This document shows positions 35,187 through 46,750 of a DNA stretch of 64,000 nt, in pieces. A program made the position numbers and the translations under genes. The stretch is from Calamus simplicifolius (lineage: Eukaryota > Streptophyta > Magnoliopsida > Arecales > Arecaceae), in contig UESW01004251.1 of the NCBI GenBank assembly GCA_900491605.1, positions 1,147,846 through 1,211,845 on the forward strand. The letters are read 5' to 3'. Below the pieces are notes generated by a model. The model was not told the DNA's origin, searched no databases, and worked only from the letters and a program-made list of their open reading frames with translations. How positions within the stretch are numbered: position 1 is the stretch's first letter; each line of letters begins with the position of its first letter.

Positions 35187-36045
35187 CTAGATTAGCACCA
35201 AAGCCCGACTCCGGTCAACACCGAAAGCTCGAGGCCAGCTTGGCACCAAAGCTTGACTCCGGTCGGCACTGAAAGCCCGAGGCCAGCTCGGCACCAAAGC
35301 TTGACTCTGGTACGCACCGAAAGCCCGAAGCCAGTTCAGCACCAAAGCCTGACTTCGATCGGCACCGAAAGCCGAGGCCAGCTCGGCACCAAAGCCCGAC
35401 TCCAATCGGCACCGAAAGCCCAAGGCCAACTCGGCACCGAAGCCCAACTTCGATCGGCATTAAAAGCTTAAGGCCAGCTCTGCACCAAAGCCCGACTCCA
35501 GTCGGTACTAAAAGCCCAAGGCTAGCTTTGCACCAAAGCTTGACTCCGGTCAGCACTGAAAGCCCGAGGCCAACTTGGCACCAAAGCCCGACTTCGGTCG
35601 GCACTGAAAGCCCAAGGCCAGCTCGACACCAAAGCCCGACTCCGGTCGGCACTAAAAGCCCGAGGCCAGCTCGGTACCAAAGCCCGACTCCAGTCGGCAC
35701 TGAAAGCTTGAGGCCAGCTCGACACCGAAGCCCGACTTCGATCAGCACTAGAAGCCCAAGGCCAGCTCGGCACCGAAGCCCGACTTCGGTCGGCACTGAA
35801 AGCCCGAGGCCAGCTCGGCACCAAAGCCCGACTGCGGTCGACACTGAAAGCCCGAGGCCAGCTCGGCACCAAAGCCCGACTTCGATCGGCACTAAAAGCT
35901 CGAGGCCAGCTCGGCACCAAAGCCCGACTCCGGTCGGCACTGAAAGCACGAGGCCAGCTCGGCACCGAAGCTCGACTTCGGTCGGCACTGAAAGCCCAAG
36001 GCCAGCTCAGCACCGAAGCCTCGACTTCGAACAGCATGGGGAACC
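35187..36045 (+). repeat. 48-bp tandem array of the Tat element, right part
   Basis: About 18 further copies of the 48-bp unit seen at 24519-24963, more diverged at both ends. In the last units the second half changes to GAACAGCATGGGGAACCCAA. Together with the left part the original array had roughly 27 units before copia C split it. Confidence 0.9.
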
Positions 36046-36537
36046 CAAGACCGACCTAGCACCTGGGGAACGACTTCGCCCAGCCCTGAGGCCTCGTTAA
36101 CCGCTTGGTGCTGCAAGTTGATCACGAGACTCGCCTCGGTGTCGAGTTTGGGTTCTCGCGAAAGAGCTTTGGGGCCAGCCTCAGAGCTCCCCCCAGGATC
36201 CGATCCTATATAGTGGTTAAGTTGTGGGTTTGTTCATGGCGAGCAGATAGACACGGTGACCCCACCAATGCCGATGCAGCCCTATCAAGGGTTCTACGAT
36301 GGTAGGCCGAGGGAAAATTTTGTGCTAGCTCGAGCTGAGTGCTCATCTCTCGACAATGGATTTCAAAGGAAAAAGGAAAATTTTCATTACTGTGAACATT
36401 TTATAAAATGTCGACTCGAGTCGAACTTGGGTACAGAAGAAAAACAAAACAACAAAGTGCACTAAGAAGGGCTCTCAAGCATCGGCCGGTGCCGGCCCAT
36501 CCCCCGGAGTGCCCTCCGGCCCTTCACAGGCGTCCGG
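36046..36537 (+). other. Tat spacer between tandem array and antisense gene
   Basis: GC-richer sequence (36046-36240) turning AT-richer (36300-36480). I see no gene, known motif or clear repeat. Confidence 0.5.
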
Positions 36538-38706
36538 CTAGATGTCCCGAAGGCTGGCGATCCTGGAAACTCGCACAGCCTTCTCCTTCCCATCGCAGAA
36601 GCCTTGGAGGTAGGCGTCAGCGGAGCCCTCCGCGACCTCCTCGGCGAAGGCGATGGAGTCTCGGAAGTGCTCCACGGACTTGGCCATCGCTAGCTCCGCC
36701 GCTGCGGCCCTCTTCTCGGCAACCCTGGCTCTTCGCAGGGCCTCATCCGCTCGGGCAATGGCATCGGTGGCTTGGGCGTCGGCCCTCCGAGCGATCTCCT
36801 TGTTGCCCTCTGCTCGGCTCTTAGACTGCTTGGCCTCTTTGATCGCCATCTCCAACTGGAGTCTCCAGGCCCCCAGCTCGGCTTCAGCAGCACGAGTGCA
36901 CCCCATGTTGGTTGTTCCCTGCTGCCTGGCCTTCTTGACCTCCACCTAGAAGAGCGCCAGGATCTTGGTCGCCTCCTTTGCCTCCCTCCAAGCAGTCCCC
37001 AGTGCCCTCTCGGTTGCTTCAACCTCCCGTCGGGCCGCCTCCAGGGCACCTTTGACCTCCTTGGCTCTTGCCATGGTAGCCATGGTCGTCTGGTGGGCAC
37101 GATGACTCCGGAGGGTGGTGTCCCTCAGAGCCGATTGGGAGTTGACCGCCTGTGCAAGGAAGACCCTGGTTAGTACTCGAAAAAACAGAAACTAGAAAGA
37201 AAAAGAATTACCTACCCAGAGGTGCACTGCGAAGGCATCCTGGAGAATGGCTGGAGCATCCAGCTGGCGGAACTCCGCCTGGAGCTCCGGCAGGTATACC
37301 CTCGCTATCAATCGTTCAGTGCTACGATCGTTGTAGGCGAGGGACACCTACAGGGGGTTCGTCCCAGCCCTTCTCCCCCCGGGATCGGACGAGGCTGAGG
37401 GGCCAGATGCCGATGCAGTTCTCTCCATGGGCGGGCCTTCCTCCGGGGATGGCTCGGCTACGGGCTTCGATGGCCCGACTCCAGCGGCGGCCAGTTCGAC
37501 GCTCGAGGGAGTTGCTGCAACCCACGGCTCTGGTGGAGTGTCGGTAGTCAGATCGATTGCCGGGGCTTTTTCCAGAGCACTTGGGATGGGTGGCGGCAGG
37601 GACGAAGGACCGGCCCCCTCGCCCGCCTTTTGGCCATCGACTGGAGGGGGAGGGGCGTGGGGGCAAGACTTCTTCTTTGACCCTCCCTCCTCAACCTCGG
37701 CCTTCTGTTTCTTCGTGATTGCCCTCATCAACATCTCGGTAGGCGGCCTCATGTCTGCACAAGTTAAAACTGGTCAGAACAAAAAAAAAAAGAGAAGAAA
37801 AGAAAAAGAAGAGGGAAGTGGGAAGTGCCCTCGGCTGCTCACTGCTGCTCAGGAGAAGGCCCGCGAGCTAGAGGTTCTCCTCGGACAGAAGCTGATTGCA
37901 GCAAGGGACCACTGCCGTCAGCAACTGCCCGAAGGCCTCCCTATCCCTCGAGACCATTGTCAAGTTCTTGTTTGGTCATGTGTCGGGATCCCCCACCTCA
38001 CCCTCACCCCCTCGAGGTCAGCAAAGAACCTGGTCTTCTAACCCTTGATAGACGTAGGGATACCTAATCGGAGGGCTCGGTTAGGCCGAGGCTGAAGCAC
38101 CCACCAACCCGACTACTGCCGAAGGGTGTAGAAACTGCAAAAGAGGGAGACCCTAGCCTCTATCCCGTAGAGGTGGCATAATACTAAGAAGCCACAGATG
38201 GTCCGAATAGAGTTCGGTACCAGCTGGGCGAGCGCCAAAGAGTAAAGGTCGAGGAGATTGACAAGGAAAGGGTGGAGAAGTAGTCGGAGGCCCTCCTTCA
38301 GGAATGCCTCGTACAGGGCAATCCGCCCAGGATGAGAGGACGTCACCCTGTCATCGGGGGTGGGGACGAACAACCAAACACTGCTCGGAACCCCAAACCT
38401 AGCCCTTATGTTGGCTAGCTCCTACCCGGTTATGGAGGAGGTGACCCCTTCTAGGGATACCGCCCTAGCCCTATGAGGGGCACTGGCGGCAACCAAGCAA
38501 CCCCTGGTGGGGGCCCAGTTGGTGGCTTGCCGCCGGGACAGAAGAACATGGTCCTCGAAAGAAGGTGGAGAAGAAGTCCACGCAGACGTGGGGGACAGGG
38601 AAGCTCGCACCCGCGAGGAGGATAGGCGATCCTCAGGGGGAGCAGAAGACCAAGAAGGGGAAGAAGAAGAAGCCATGAAAGAAGGTCGAGGAACTAACCT
38701 AGACAA
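36538..38706 (-). pseudogene. Antisense gene of the Tat element ('putative gypsy type transposon' family), with introns
   Basis: On the minus strand exon 1 runs 38706-37843. It has a Ser-rich start, then RARFGVPSSV and FVPTPDDRVTSSHPGRIALY, and on to LVPNSIRTICGFLVLCHLYG, the pattern of the 'putative gypsy type transposon' (Transposase_28-like) family. Exon 2 (37754-37216) is Pro/Ser-rich. Exon 3 (37149-36538) is a long Ala/Glu-rich coiled coil ending RVSRIASLRDI. GT...AG introns of 88 and 66 bp fit at 37842-37755 and 37215-37150. In-frame stops lie near 38420, 38112, 37346 and 36945, so this copy is dead. The function is unknown. Antisense genes in this position are known from Grande and Retand. 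Confidence 0.75.
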
Positions 38707-38955
38707 GGGAGAGAAATGGCGAGGAAGGGAGAAAAAGCTCAGGGAGGACGCTCGAACGGGGCAAGAGTTTTGGGAGGAAGACGTAGGTTTCAGAAACAGA
38801 ATGCCAGGTTCAAGGCATTACCTCGGTTTTACCGGTTTCAAATTGCCCCGCCTAGCCTAGCCAGCCACGCGGATGCCCGCTATAGGCGGTGTCGTCTTGG
38901 CAGGTGCCCGGCGCGTGGGGCGCTCCACCTTTGGCCAATCGTGAGGCACCTCTGA
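38707..38955. other. Tat region between antisense gene start and LTR
   Basis: Purine-rich up to about 38800 (AAGGGAGAAAAAGC near 38724-38740), then GC-rich. The promoter of the antisense gene should lie here but I see no clear TATA box on the minus strand. Confidence 0.4.
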
Positions 38956-39956
38956 TGTTAGCACCATGATGGCAATGCTGGCGGTTGCTTTTCATGGGTT
39001 CCGAAAGGACACCCTCGTTTCAAGGCAGATTTCCACAGATTTAACGGTTGGCAGGGGCAGTAGCGCTGCAGCGCCCAAGTCGCCCATGCCAAGGAATCAC
39101 TGTACACAGGGATACGTGCCCCTCCATAATTGGCAGCACACTGGGATCAGCCACCTAGGAGCTTACATCCCTTTCGCCTAGCAGGGGTGGGCTTGCATCG
39201 TCTCAGGGGCAAGGGGGCATCTGATGTGGCTGATCAAGCTGCATTAGAGTTAACGGAGGAAACAACTGATGAAACCTTAGCCTTGGACTCCGAGGCCCCC
39301 TCGACCTCAGACCTTATGTTCCCTCTGCCTCGAACTTCATGTCCCCTCGACCTCGGACCTCTAACCCCCTCGGCCTCGGACCTCCGGTCCCCTTGGCTCG
39401 GACCTTGGGTCCCCTCTCGGCCTCGGACCTCTGGTCCCCTCTACCTCGAGGTGCTTGACACTACCATGTGGCCCACCATCCATCTGCAGCTGCCATGTGG
39501 CCCACTAACTATCTGCAATTCCATATGGCCACTATCCGTAACGGCGCATGCTGATATGACTAGGCCCACCTGCCACCTGTGGCACCGCGCCTGACAGGTG
39601 GCTGGTAGGGCAAGATACCTCTGACATGCCCAGTGTCGGTTGCGACCTGTCTTTGTCAGCCTGATCATCTGTCCGCTATCGAACAACGGCGCCTCGTAAT
39701 TAGCCACCTTCGAGAGCAGAAAAGGGGATCTTCGAACAGGTATAAGAACCTACACTCAAAATGAGGAAAGAAATCTGAACTCAAGTTCTCTAACTATTTT
39801 CTACTATCTCTTTTCTTCACTATTCTCGAATCGCTTACTTGAGCGTCGGAGGGTCCCCACTGATGCAACCGGTCTCCAGGGACTTTTTTGCAGAGCTTCT
39901 TCGAGGAGGAGGATCTCTGTTTTTCGGCGTTAGAGGAACGTGACTTGACGGCAACA
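38956..39956 (+). repeat. Probable 3' LTR of the Tat element
   Basis: TGTTAGCACC at 38956 and CGGCAACA ending at 39956 would give a TG...CA unit of about 1.0 kb. TATAAGAACC (39741-39750) fits a TATA box. CTTGAGCGTCGGAGGGTCCC (39838-39857) and GGACTTTTTTGCAG (39880-39893) recur in the antisense LTR at the window end, which supports an LTR R/U5 region. U3 holds GC-rich repeats of the CCTCGGCCTCGGACCTCTGG type (39290-39450). Both ends are approximate because the 5' partner lies outside the window. Confidence 0.55.
39290..39450. repeat. Degenerate CTCGGACCT repeats in the Tat LTR
   Basis: Six to seven imperfect copies of a roughly 24-30 bp unit around CCTCGGACCTCTGGTCCCCT, upstream of the TATA box, like the motif clusters in the copia U3 regions. 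Confidence 0.65.
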
Positions 39957-40531
39957 GCAACTATCAAGATGATTCAAAGTTTTTTTCTTTCTTTTTTTTC
40001 TTTTTTAAACAATAAAATACATTTTAAAAAATTAATGTCATGTGTACACTTGATCAATTTATCAATCAAACCTACAAAGAAAACTGTGAAGTGACAGACA
40101 CTTTCACTTCTGTATTCATGAATGGCATGCAACTTAATTCTGTCGTATCGTCAGACAGACTTATAAATAATTATAACATTATGGAAGTGCTGCATGCTTC
40201 TCTTCAGTTACAAGAAAGCAAGTTAAAACCAATAAGAAGTGCCCCCCTGCCAAAGCTCAAAGAAAGATATCTATGCCCATGAAATTAATCAAAATTTTCC
40301 TTTGGGTTGGCTTCCAGAATAAGTTCAACATAATTAAGGAACCACCATTTGAAGAAAAGAAAGAGTTAAAAATTTTCCTTTGGCTTGGATTCAAGAAATA
40401 TAAGTTTGAGCCAAGGAGCAACAATTTCAAGAAATAAAGAGTTCAACATGGAGGTTGTGTCCTTTTTAATAAAGCTGAAGAATCTTCAGTCAGCCATCTT
40501 CTGCTTTGTTGCGAGAAGAAGATTTTTTGCA
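39957..40531. other. Short host stretch between Tat and copia D
   Basis: AT-rich, no gene seen. It contains an imperfect tandem duplication of about 80 bp (near 40289-40370 and 40370-40450, both starting AAAATTTTCCTTTGG) and T-rich tracts near 39980-40010. Confidence 0.5.
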
Positions 40532-40536
40532 CTCAA

Positions 40537-40994
40537 TGTAAGACTTAATTTGCTTAAACATAATTACCTCCAGCCATTATTATTTAATGGTGGTAAGGAA
40601 TCCGATCTTCCTGGTTTTCTTTGGACTGCACGGGAGATCTTCCTTTCTTTAGGGATCTCGATTGATCTTCCCTTTCTCTTCTCGATGGATCGGTCTTCTA
40701 ATCAACGAGCTCTCGCATTCAGATGGTGTATGCCTTCAGGATTGCTCTTGATCAGGGACTCAATTCCAATGCCTCCGCTTTTAGGTTTCTCTCTCGAGAA
40801 CTTAGGATCTCTCTCGAGAACGGATCTCTCTCGAGGTTCCCTTAGGAAGGCCTTAGGATGGGTCCCTTTTATACCCAATTCCTTCACCGCATGCCCCATC
40901 AAGCGAGCGTTCAGGTATTAAGGGAGGGGGGCTGTTATCACTTTAATAGGAGAAACGTTTAGTCAATAAAATAGGACCATTACGGGTTATTACA
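40537..40994 (-). repeat. 3' LTR of copia D
   Basis: Starts TGTAAGACTTAATTTGC on the plus strand and ends GGGTTATTACA. It holds about two units of a GGATCTCTCTCGAGAAC repeat (40790-40840), while the other LTR holds about four, which explains the 60-bp length difference. Confidence 0.94.
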
Positions 40995-41287
40995 TTCTCC
41001 CACTTGGTCCGTATATTTTATCAACACTGAACAAGAAACTAAATACATGAATCATAGCGATAGGTCCTCTATAATTGAGTATTATCTTCTATGTATTACA
41101 ATGCATTCAATTTCTTTACCACTATTCCAAATGTGACAACATAACATAATGAATAAACCATATGTTTATTCAGAGTCCAAAAGAAAAGTTTGTCATTTCT
41201 CAAAAGTCATATAACGTGTACACCTGAATGAGAAATAAACAAACGATTGAAATAAGAGTTTCTTTGTACAAATTGTTATCAATACAA

Positions 41288-43223
41288 TTATATCATGGAA
41301 CCAACTCCCATTCTTATCACATGATCCTTAAACTTCTTAATTGGCATGCCTTTAGTCAAAGGATCAGCTATCATCAATTCAGTGCTAACGTGTTCTATGA
41401 CCACTTTGTTCTCTTTAACACGTTCTCTTATGGCTAAATACTTAATGTCGATATGTTTACTTCGACTACCACTCTTATGGTTTTTAGCCAAAAATACAGC
41501 AGCTGAATTGTCACAGTACAGTTTAATTGGCCTAGTAATGGAGTCAACAATTCTAAGCCCTGAGATGAAACTCTTCAACCATACACCTTGCGATGTAGCC
41601 TCAAAACAAGCAACGAACTCCGCTTCCATAGTAGAGGTAGCAGTCAAGGTCTGCTTTGCACTCCTCCATGATATGGCTCCACCAGCTAACATAAATATAA
41701 ATCCTGATGTTGATTTCGAGAATCAACGCAGCCAGCAAAGTCCGAATCTGAGTAGCCCTCTATCTCCAAATGATCAGTTTGTCTATACATGAGCATGTAG
41801 TCCTTGGTCCCTTGAAGATACCTCATGACCTTTTTAGCAGCTCTCCAGTGGTCTAAACCTGGATTACTCTGATATCTTCCCAACATTCCTACTGCAAATG
41901 CAATGTCAGGTCTTGTGCAAACCTGAGCATACATTAGGCTTCCAACAGCTGAAGCATATGGAATGTTGTGCATCTGTTCCCGTTCAAGTTCATTTTTAGG
42001 GCACTGGTTCAAAGCGAACTTGTCACCCTTCACTATAGGTGCAACACTTGGTGAACAATTTTTCATCCGAAATCTCTCCAAGACTTTATTGATATAAGTT
42101 TCTTGAGACAATCCCAAAATGCCTCGAGATCTTTCTCTATGGATCTTAATGCCAATGACATAAGATGCCTCACTCATATCTTTCATATCAAAATTTTTGA
42201 GAGAAATTGTTTCACCTCATGTAGCAACCCTTTATCATTGGTTGCAAGTAGAATGTCATCCACATATAGGACCAAGAAACAAATTTTGCTCCCACTAACC
42301 TTCTGGTATATACATTGATCCATGATGTTCTCTTCAAAACCAAAGGAAGAGATCACATCATGAAATTTTAAATACCACTGACGTGAGGCTTGTTTCAATC
42401 CATATATGGATTTCTTAAGTTTGCAAACCAAATGCTCACCATCACTAGAGGAAAATCCTTCAGGCTGTTTCATGTAAACCTCTTCCTCTAGATCTCCATT
42501 AAGGAATGCGGTCTTCACATCCATTTGATGTAACTCAAAATCAAAATGAGCTACCAATGCCATAATTATTCGGAGAGAGTCTTTCTTGGATACAGGAGAA
42601 AATGTCTCCGTGTAGTCGATTCCTTCCCTCTGAGTGAATCCTTTGGCAACGAGTCTTGCTTTATATCTCTCAATGTTGCCTTGTGAGTCTTTCTTTATTT
42701 TGAAGATCCATCTACATCCAATGGCTTTTACACCATCAGGCAACTCAACAAGATCCCAGACTCGATTAGATGCCATAGATTCCATCTCGTCCTTCATGGC
42801 ATTGAACCACAAGTTTGATTCCTTAGAACTCATGGCTTGTGAAAACGTTTCAGGATCATTTTCGGCTCCAATGTTATAGTCAGATTCATGTAGATACACA
42901 ACATAATCACTAGGAATTGCTGATTTCTTTATTCTAGTTGATCTTCTTAATGTTGTGTCAATGACCTCTTGAGGAGTATCTTGCACAACTGATTGTTGAT
43001 GAACAACACGATCTTCTAGATTACCATCAGCTTGTGAAATCTCAATGACTGGTTGTTGGGCACTTAATTGAGTTTGAGGAGTGCTATAAATAACAACCAA
43101 TCCCTCACTTGAAGTGGAAGCTGGAATAACTGAATGATCTTTCTCAGAAGAAGCCAAATACTGAGATTGATCACTCCCACTGATCAAGTCATTCTCAAGA
43201 AATTTTGCATTTCTTGATTCCAC
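41288..43223 (-). pseudogene. RT and RNase H of copia D, in three frames
   Basis: The RT part (43223-42183) has RWIFKIKKDSQG, ARLVAKGFTQREGIDYTETF, QMDVKTAFLNGDLEEEVY, YGLKQASRQWY and an intact LYVDDILLATND. A one-base shift near 42185 leads to SEASYVIGIKIHRERSRGIL and TRPDIAFAVGMLGRYQSNPG. A second shift near 41690 leads into RNase H with [26 protein letters not shown] and ADPLTKGMP, ending at 41288. Catalytic residues are preserved, so this element died recently or the shifts are assembly errors. Confidence 0.93.
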
Positions 43224-44611
43224 AATCCTAGTGCTGTGAGATGGACAATAAAATCTATAACCCTTGGACTTCTCAGCATATCCAATAAAGTATCCACTAT
43301 AGTCCTTGGGTCTAGTTTCTTTTCTTGTGGATTATAGACTCTTACTTCAGATGGGCATCCCCAAACACGTATATGTTGCAGACTCGGTTTCCAACCTTTA
43401 AATAACTCAAATGGCGTTTTGGAAACAGCCTTGGTTGGAACCCGATTCAATATATACGCAGCAGTTTTAAGAGCTTCAGTCCACAAGGATTTAGGTAACT
43501 TAGAGCTGACAATCATGCTCCTTACCATGTCCAATAATGTCCGGTTTCTCCTTTCAGCTACACCGTTTTGGTCAGGAGACCCTGGCATGGTGTATTGTGC
43601 AACAATTCCATTTTCTTCAAGAAACCGAGCAAACGGACCAGGTGCTTGTCCATTCTCAGTGTATCTACCATAATATTCTCCACCTCTATCTGACCTCACG
43701 ATTTTAATTTGCTTGCCGCATTGTTTCTCTACTTCTGCCTTAAATACCTTAAAGGCATCTAATGCTTCGTTCTTATTATGAAGTAGGTAGAGATACATAT
43801 ATCGTGAATAGTCATCAATAAATGAGATGAAGTATCTCTGACCATACGAATCCATATCTGGGCTACAGATATCCGTATGTATGATCTCCAGTATTTCCGA
43901 ACTTCTCTTGGCATTTTTCTTGGACTTGTTGGTTTGCTTTCCCTTTATGCAGTCCACACAAGTGTCAAAATCAGTAAAATCAAGAGTATCAAGTACTCCA
44001 TCTTTTACTAATCTTTTAATTCTCTCAATGGAGATATGACCTAATCTCCGATGCCACAAAATAGAGGAATTCTCATTTATAACACATCTTTTCATACCAG
44101 TTTGGGCGTGCATCACATTATAGGTGGTATTATTTTTCAGATTGATTTGGAAAAGATTGTCTGACAATGTACCATTCCCAATAAGCTTAGATTTATAAAA
44201 TAAATCAACAGAGCTTTTATTAAAATTAAAGGAATATCCTGCTGGTACAAGCCTTGACACTGAAATCAAATTTCTAGAGAAACTTGGAATATAAAATGTC
44301 TTTTCCAAATCCAAAACAAAACCAGAATGTAAAATAAGTCTGCACGTTCCAATTGCTTCCACATGTGAACCCATCTTGTTTCCTGAATAGATGCTTTGTT
44401 CACTTCCCAATGGTTTCCTTTGATTTAGAAAACCCTGCAAGGTATTTGAAACATGGATTGTAGAACCAGAATCAATCCACCATGTGTTATGACATATAAC
44501 CAAATTGGATTCATGACATACGAATGAGGTTAGAGTACCTTTCTTGTCAAGCCAAGCTTTGAATTTGAGACAATCTTTCTTTATATGCCTTTCTTCTTGC
44601 AAAAGAAGCAC
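43184..44611 (-). pseudogene. Protease and integrase of copia D
   Basis: Protease motif WWIDSGSTIHVSN is intact, followed by pre-integrase LWHRRLGHISIERI and the Cys pair CVDCIKGKQT. Integrase D, D, E positions are in IIHTDICSPD, IVRSDRGGEYYG and QNGVAERRNRTLLDM, all intact. Frameshifts join it to gag near 44590 and to RT near 43200-43330. It inserts element DNA into the genome. Confidence 0.93.
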
Positions 44612-45321
44612 TTGGACTCCTTCTTGTCTTCTGTATGGATGGATACTTTACCCTTTCCTTTGCGTTTGGCTTTGGGAGCTTTAGTCTTTCTCTGAGTGAC
44701 TAAATGTGCACTTTCTCCCATTTCTAAAATCAGCCTCCCTTCCTCTTGAACACACATGGTCAGAAGTTCATTAATTGACCATTTGTCCTTATGTGTATTG
44801 TAAGATATTTTGAAGGGACTATATTGCTGTGGGAGTGAGCTCAAAATAAAGTGCACCAAGAAAGATTCTGACATCTCAACCTCTAGGGATTTCAACTGAG
44901 CCGCAATGTCCCTCATCTTCATGATGTGCTCACGCACACCTCCAACCGTAGTGAGCTTCATTGATGATAATTTTGTCATTAGGGTGCTAGCCATTGCCTT
45001 ATCTGAAGACTCAAATTGTGCATCAATAGCCTTCAGAAGTTCCTTGACATTTTTGCACTCAGGAATTGAACCACGTATACTAGCAGAAATTTTAGTACGT
45101 ATGAACATCATACTGAGGCGATTGGACCGTTCCCATCGTTCATACGCAGCAATCTCAGCCTGAGTGCTAGTAGATGTAACTGAATGTGGTTCATCCTTCC
45201 TGATAGCATAGTCAATATCCATGCACCCTAATTGAAGAAGAATTCTCTCCTTCCATAATTTATAATTATCACCACTTAAATCGGGAATGTCACATTTCAT
45301 ATCAGAAATATTAACAGGCAA
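44581..45321 (-). CDS. Gag of copia D
   Basis: A single open frame of about 240 residues. IPDLSGDNYKLWKERILLQL starts the nucleocapsid/capsid-like part, followed by the family pattern for copia gag (UBN2-like: ISASIRGSIPECKNVKELLK, LVHFILSSLPQQYSPFKISY). A Lys-rich tract leads to a zinc knuckle that begins CFFCKKKG and continues across a frameshift near 44590 as HIKKDC. The first ATG in frame is at DMKCD, about 20 bases below 45321. A polypyrimidine-plus-TGCAG sequence lies directly upstream. Confidence 0.9.
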   Translation of the reverse strand: MPVNISDMKCDIPDLSGDNYKLWKERILLQLGCMDIDYAIRKDEPHSVTSTSTQAEIAAYERWERSNRLSMMFIRTKISASIRGSIPECKNVKELLKAIDAQFESSDKAMASTLMTKLSSMKLTTVGGVREHIMKMRDIAAQLKSLEVEMSESFLVHFILSSLPQQYSPFKISYNTHKDKWSINELLTMCVQEEGRLILEMGESAHLVTQRKTKAPKAKRKGKGKVSIHTEDKKESKCFFCKKKGI

Positions 45322-46736
45322 AATAGCTGCATAAAAATAAAATCATGTTCATGTAATTGAATTTGAGGCATATAACTTGATGTCATGTTTTACCAATGTA
45401 AACATGCAATAACATGAATCAATAACATACAATAACTACCTGTGGGCTAAGTTATTATACTCAAATAGACTCATTAGCTTAATGATGTGACTAACAAATT
45501 ATATTCCTTTCTTAATTCCTGTGGGTAATTAAGAAAATAATTTGTTATCGCATCCTAATTAATTATATTAGTGCAACAAAAATTCCTGTGGGATAAGATT
45601 CATTACATTAATATAATTAGTCACAATTAATGTCATCTAACCTTATGTGATCTTTGCAACTCAATATATAATTTTGATTAATCAAAGATGCTGTGGCTAC
45701 TCCTCAATTAATCAACATCATATTGATCACATGACATTATATGCATATAGATTAACCAATTTAGCATGATTATTAGGTAGTGATCTTAATCAACGTAACA
45801 TTTCCAAATCAAGATCCGAGTTAGTCAAATTGGCCAGGCCAGTGAAAGAGAAGTGGGGGTCCCCCCGTTGCTTTCCTTAGGTCAGTCAACGGAACCAATT
45901 AAGTAACCACAATCTCTTTACCTTTCTAGACACCAACTGACCAATCAGACCTTGAAAGGATTTGCACTGTGATTTTACACTACCACCAAATTCATGCATA
46001 GAATAAATCTAGTATGCAGAACAGAAGATAACATTTCAATATCTATTTAATGAATTTTAAAATTATCATCTTAAGAAAAAATTTTGTTAATTAAAACACG
46101 TCCGGCCGTAGCTCATTATTCCCTTGGGCCAGTCTATGCAAAACACCGTAGGCATAGAGACTCAGGAGGCGTATTTTAATACAAAAATTTAAACTCAAGA
46201 AACAAATGATAAAAATAAATCATGTTACATGATTTAATAAAACATTAAACAGATAATAAATGCATTTAAAATCCAACCAATCCAGATTTTAAATCCCGTG
46301 AGAGAACGGAAAGACCATAAGCGAGAAAAACGAAAACCGAAAGTTTTCTCTCTTTTTTTTTTAATATTTCACCGATGTGGTTATTGAAGCCACGTTTCCG
46401 CTGCATTTCTCTTCTTTAGTTTTTCTTTTCTTTAATGCTACGTTTCTTTTCTTTTTCTTTCTTTAATGCTATCTCTTTAATACCATAAAAAAAAATCCGG
46501 GAAACCTTTAATGCTAGAAAGAAATCTTTAATAGAAAAGAAAGACGTTTTGTTTCCGCAAAAATCGGAATCTGAAATAGGTTTAATGGTTTCTGTCAATT
46601 CCGTGAACAAAGATAAGAACTGATCGAAACCAACCTGAGATCCGAAAAACTGAAAACGGAAAACATGCGGCATAAATTGCTTGAAAAGAGAAACTTGATA
46701 GAAATCTTCGCAAAATAAGGCAGAGGTTTTAACCTC
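45322..46736 (-). other. Long leader of copia D between primer site and gag
   Basis: About 1.4 kb without a coding frame, AT-rich, with several CCTGTGGG-centred repeats (near 45440, 45520 and 45585). On the minus strand TTTTTATGCAG ends just before gag and resembles a 3' splice site, so the leader could carry an intron. This is not proven. Confidence 0.6.
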
Positions 46737-46748
46737 GCTCTGATACCA
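46737..46748 (-). other. Primer-binding site of copia D
   Basis: Minus-strand TGGTATCAGAGC two bases inside the 5' LTR, the initiator Met-tRNA complement. Confidence 0.92.
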
Positions 46749-46750
46749 AA

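Larger units (their letters stand above)
1..39956 (+). mobile_element. Ty3/gypsy retrotransposon, Tat lineage, 5'-truncated by the window and carrying nested copia insertions
   Basis: Plus-strand gypsy element. The visible order is RT, RNase H, a second archaeal-type RNase H, integrase, a 48-bp tandem array, an antisense gene and the probable 3' LTR. The dual RNase H, the antisense gene and the 3' tandem repeats are known traits of the Tat group (Grande, Retand). Its own sequence is 1-2237, 23698-24963 and 35187-39956. The rest is copia B (with A inside it) and copia C. Gag, protease and the 5' LTR lie left of the window. It is a dead copy with in-frame stops at 571 and 796, frameshifts, and mutated catalytic residues. 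Confidence 0.88.

Noticed and set aside
24519..36045. Regularly spaced repeats resembling a CRISPR array
   Set aside because: The whole unit is conserved with no unique spacers, the genome is eukaryotic, and there are no cas genes. The motif clusters in the LTRs are irregular and degenerate.
35215..36100. Long open frames on both strands (for example 257 residues at 35215-35988 minus)
   Set aside because: The 48-bp tandem unit is a multiple of three, so any stop-free frame stays open along the array. The translation is repetitive and differs only by unit drift. The same holds for 24461-24994.
36408..37666. Plus-strand open frames rich in Arg, Pro and Ser
   Set aside because: They are shadows of the GC-rich antisense gene on the minus strand, whose reading matches a known family and has sensible introns.
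40385..40921. 178-codon plus-strand frame
   Set aside because: It starts in host DNA and runs through most of the LTR of D, crossing the insertion junction, so it cannot be an ancestral gene.
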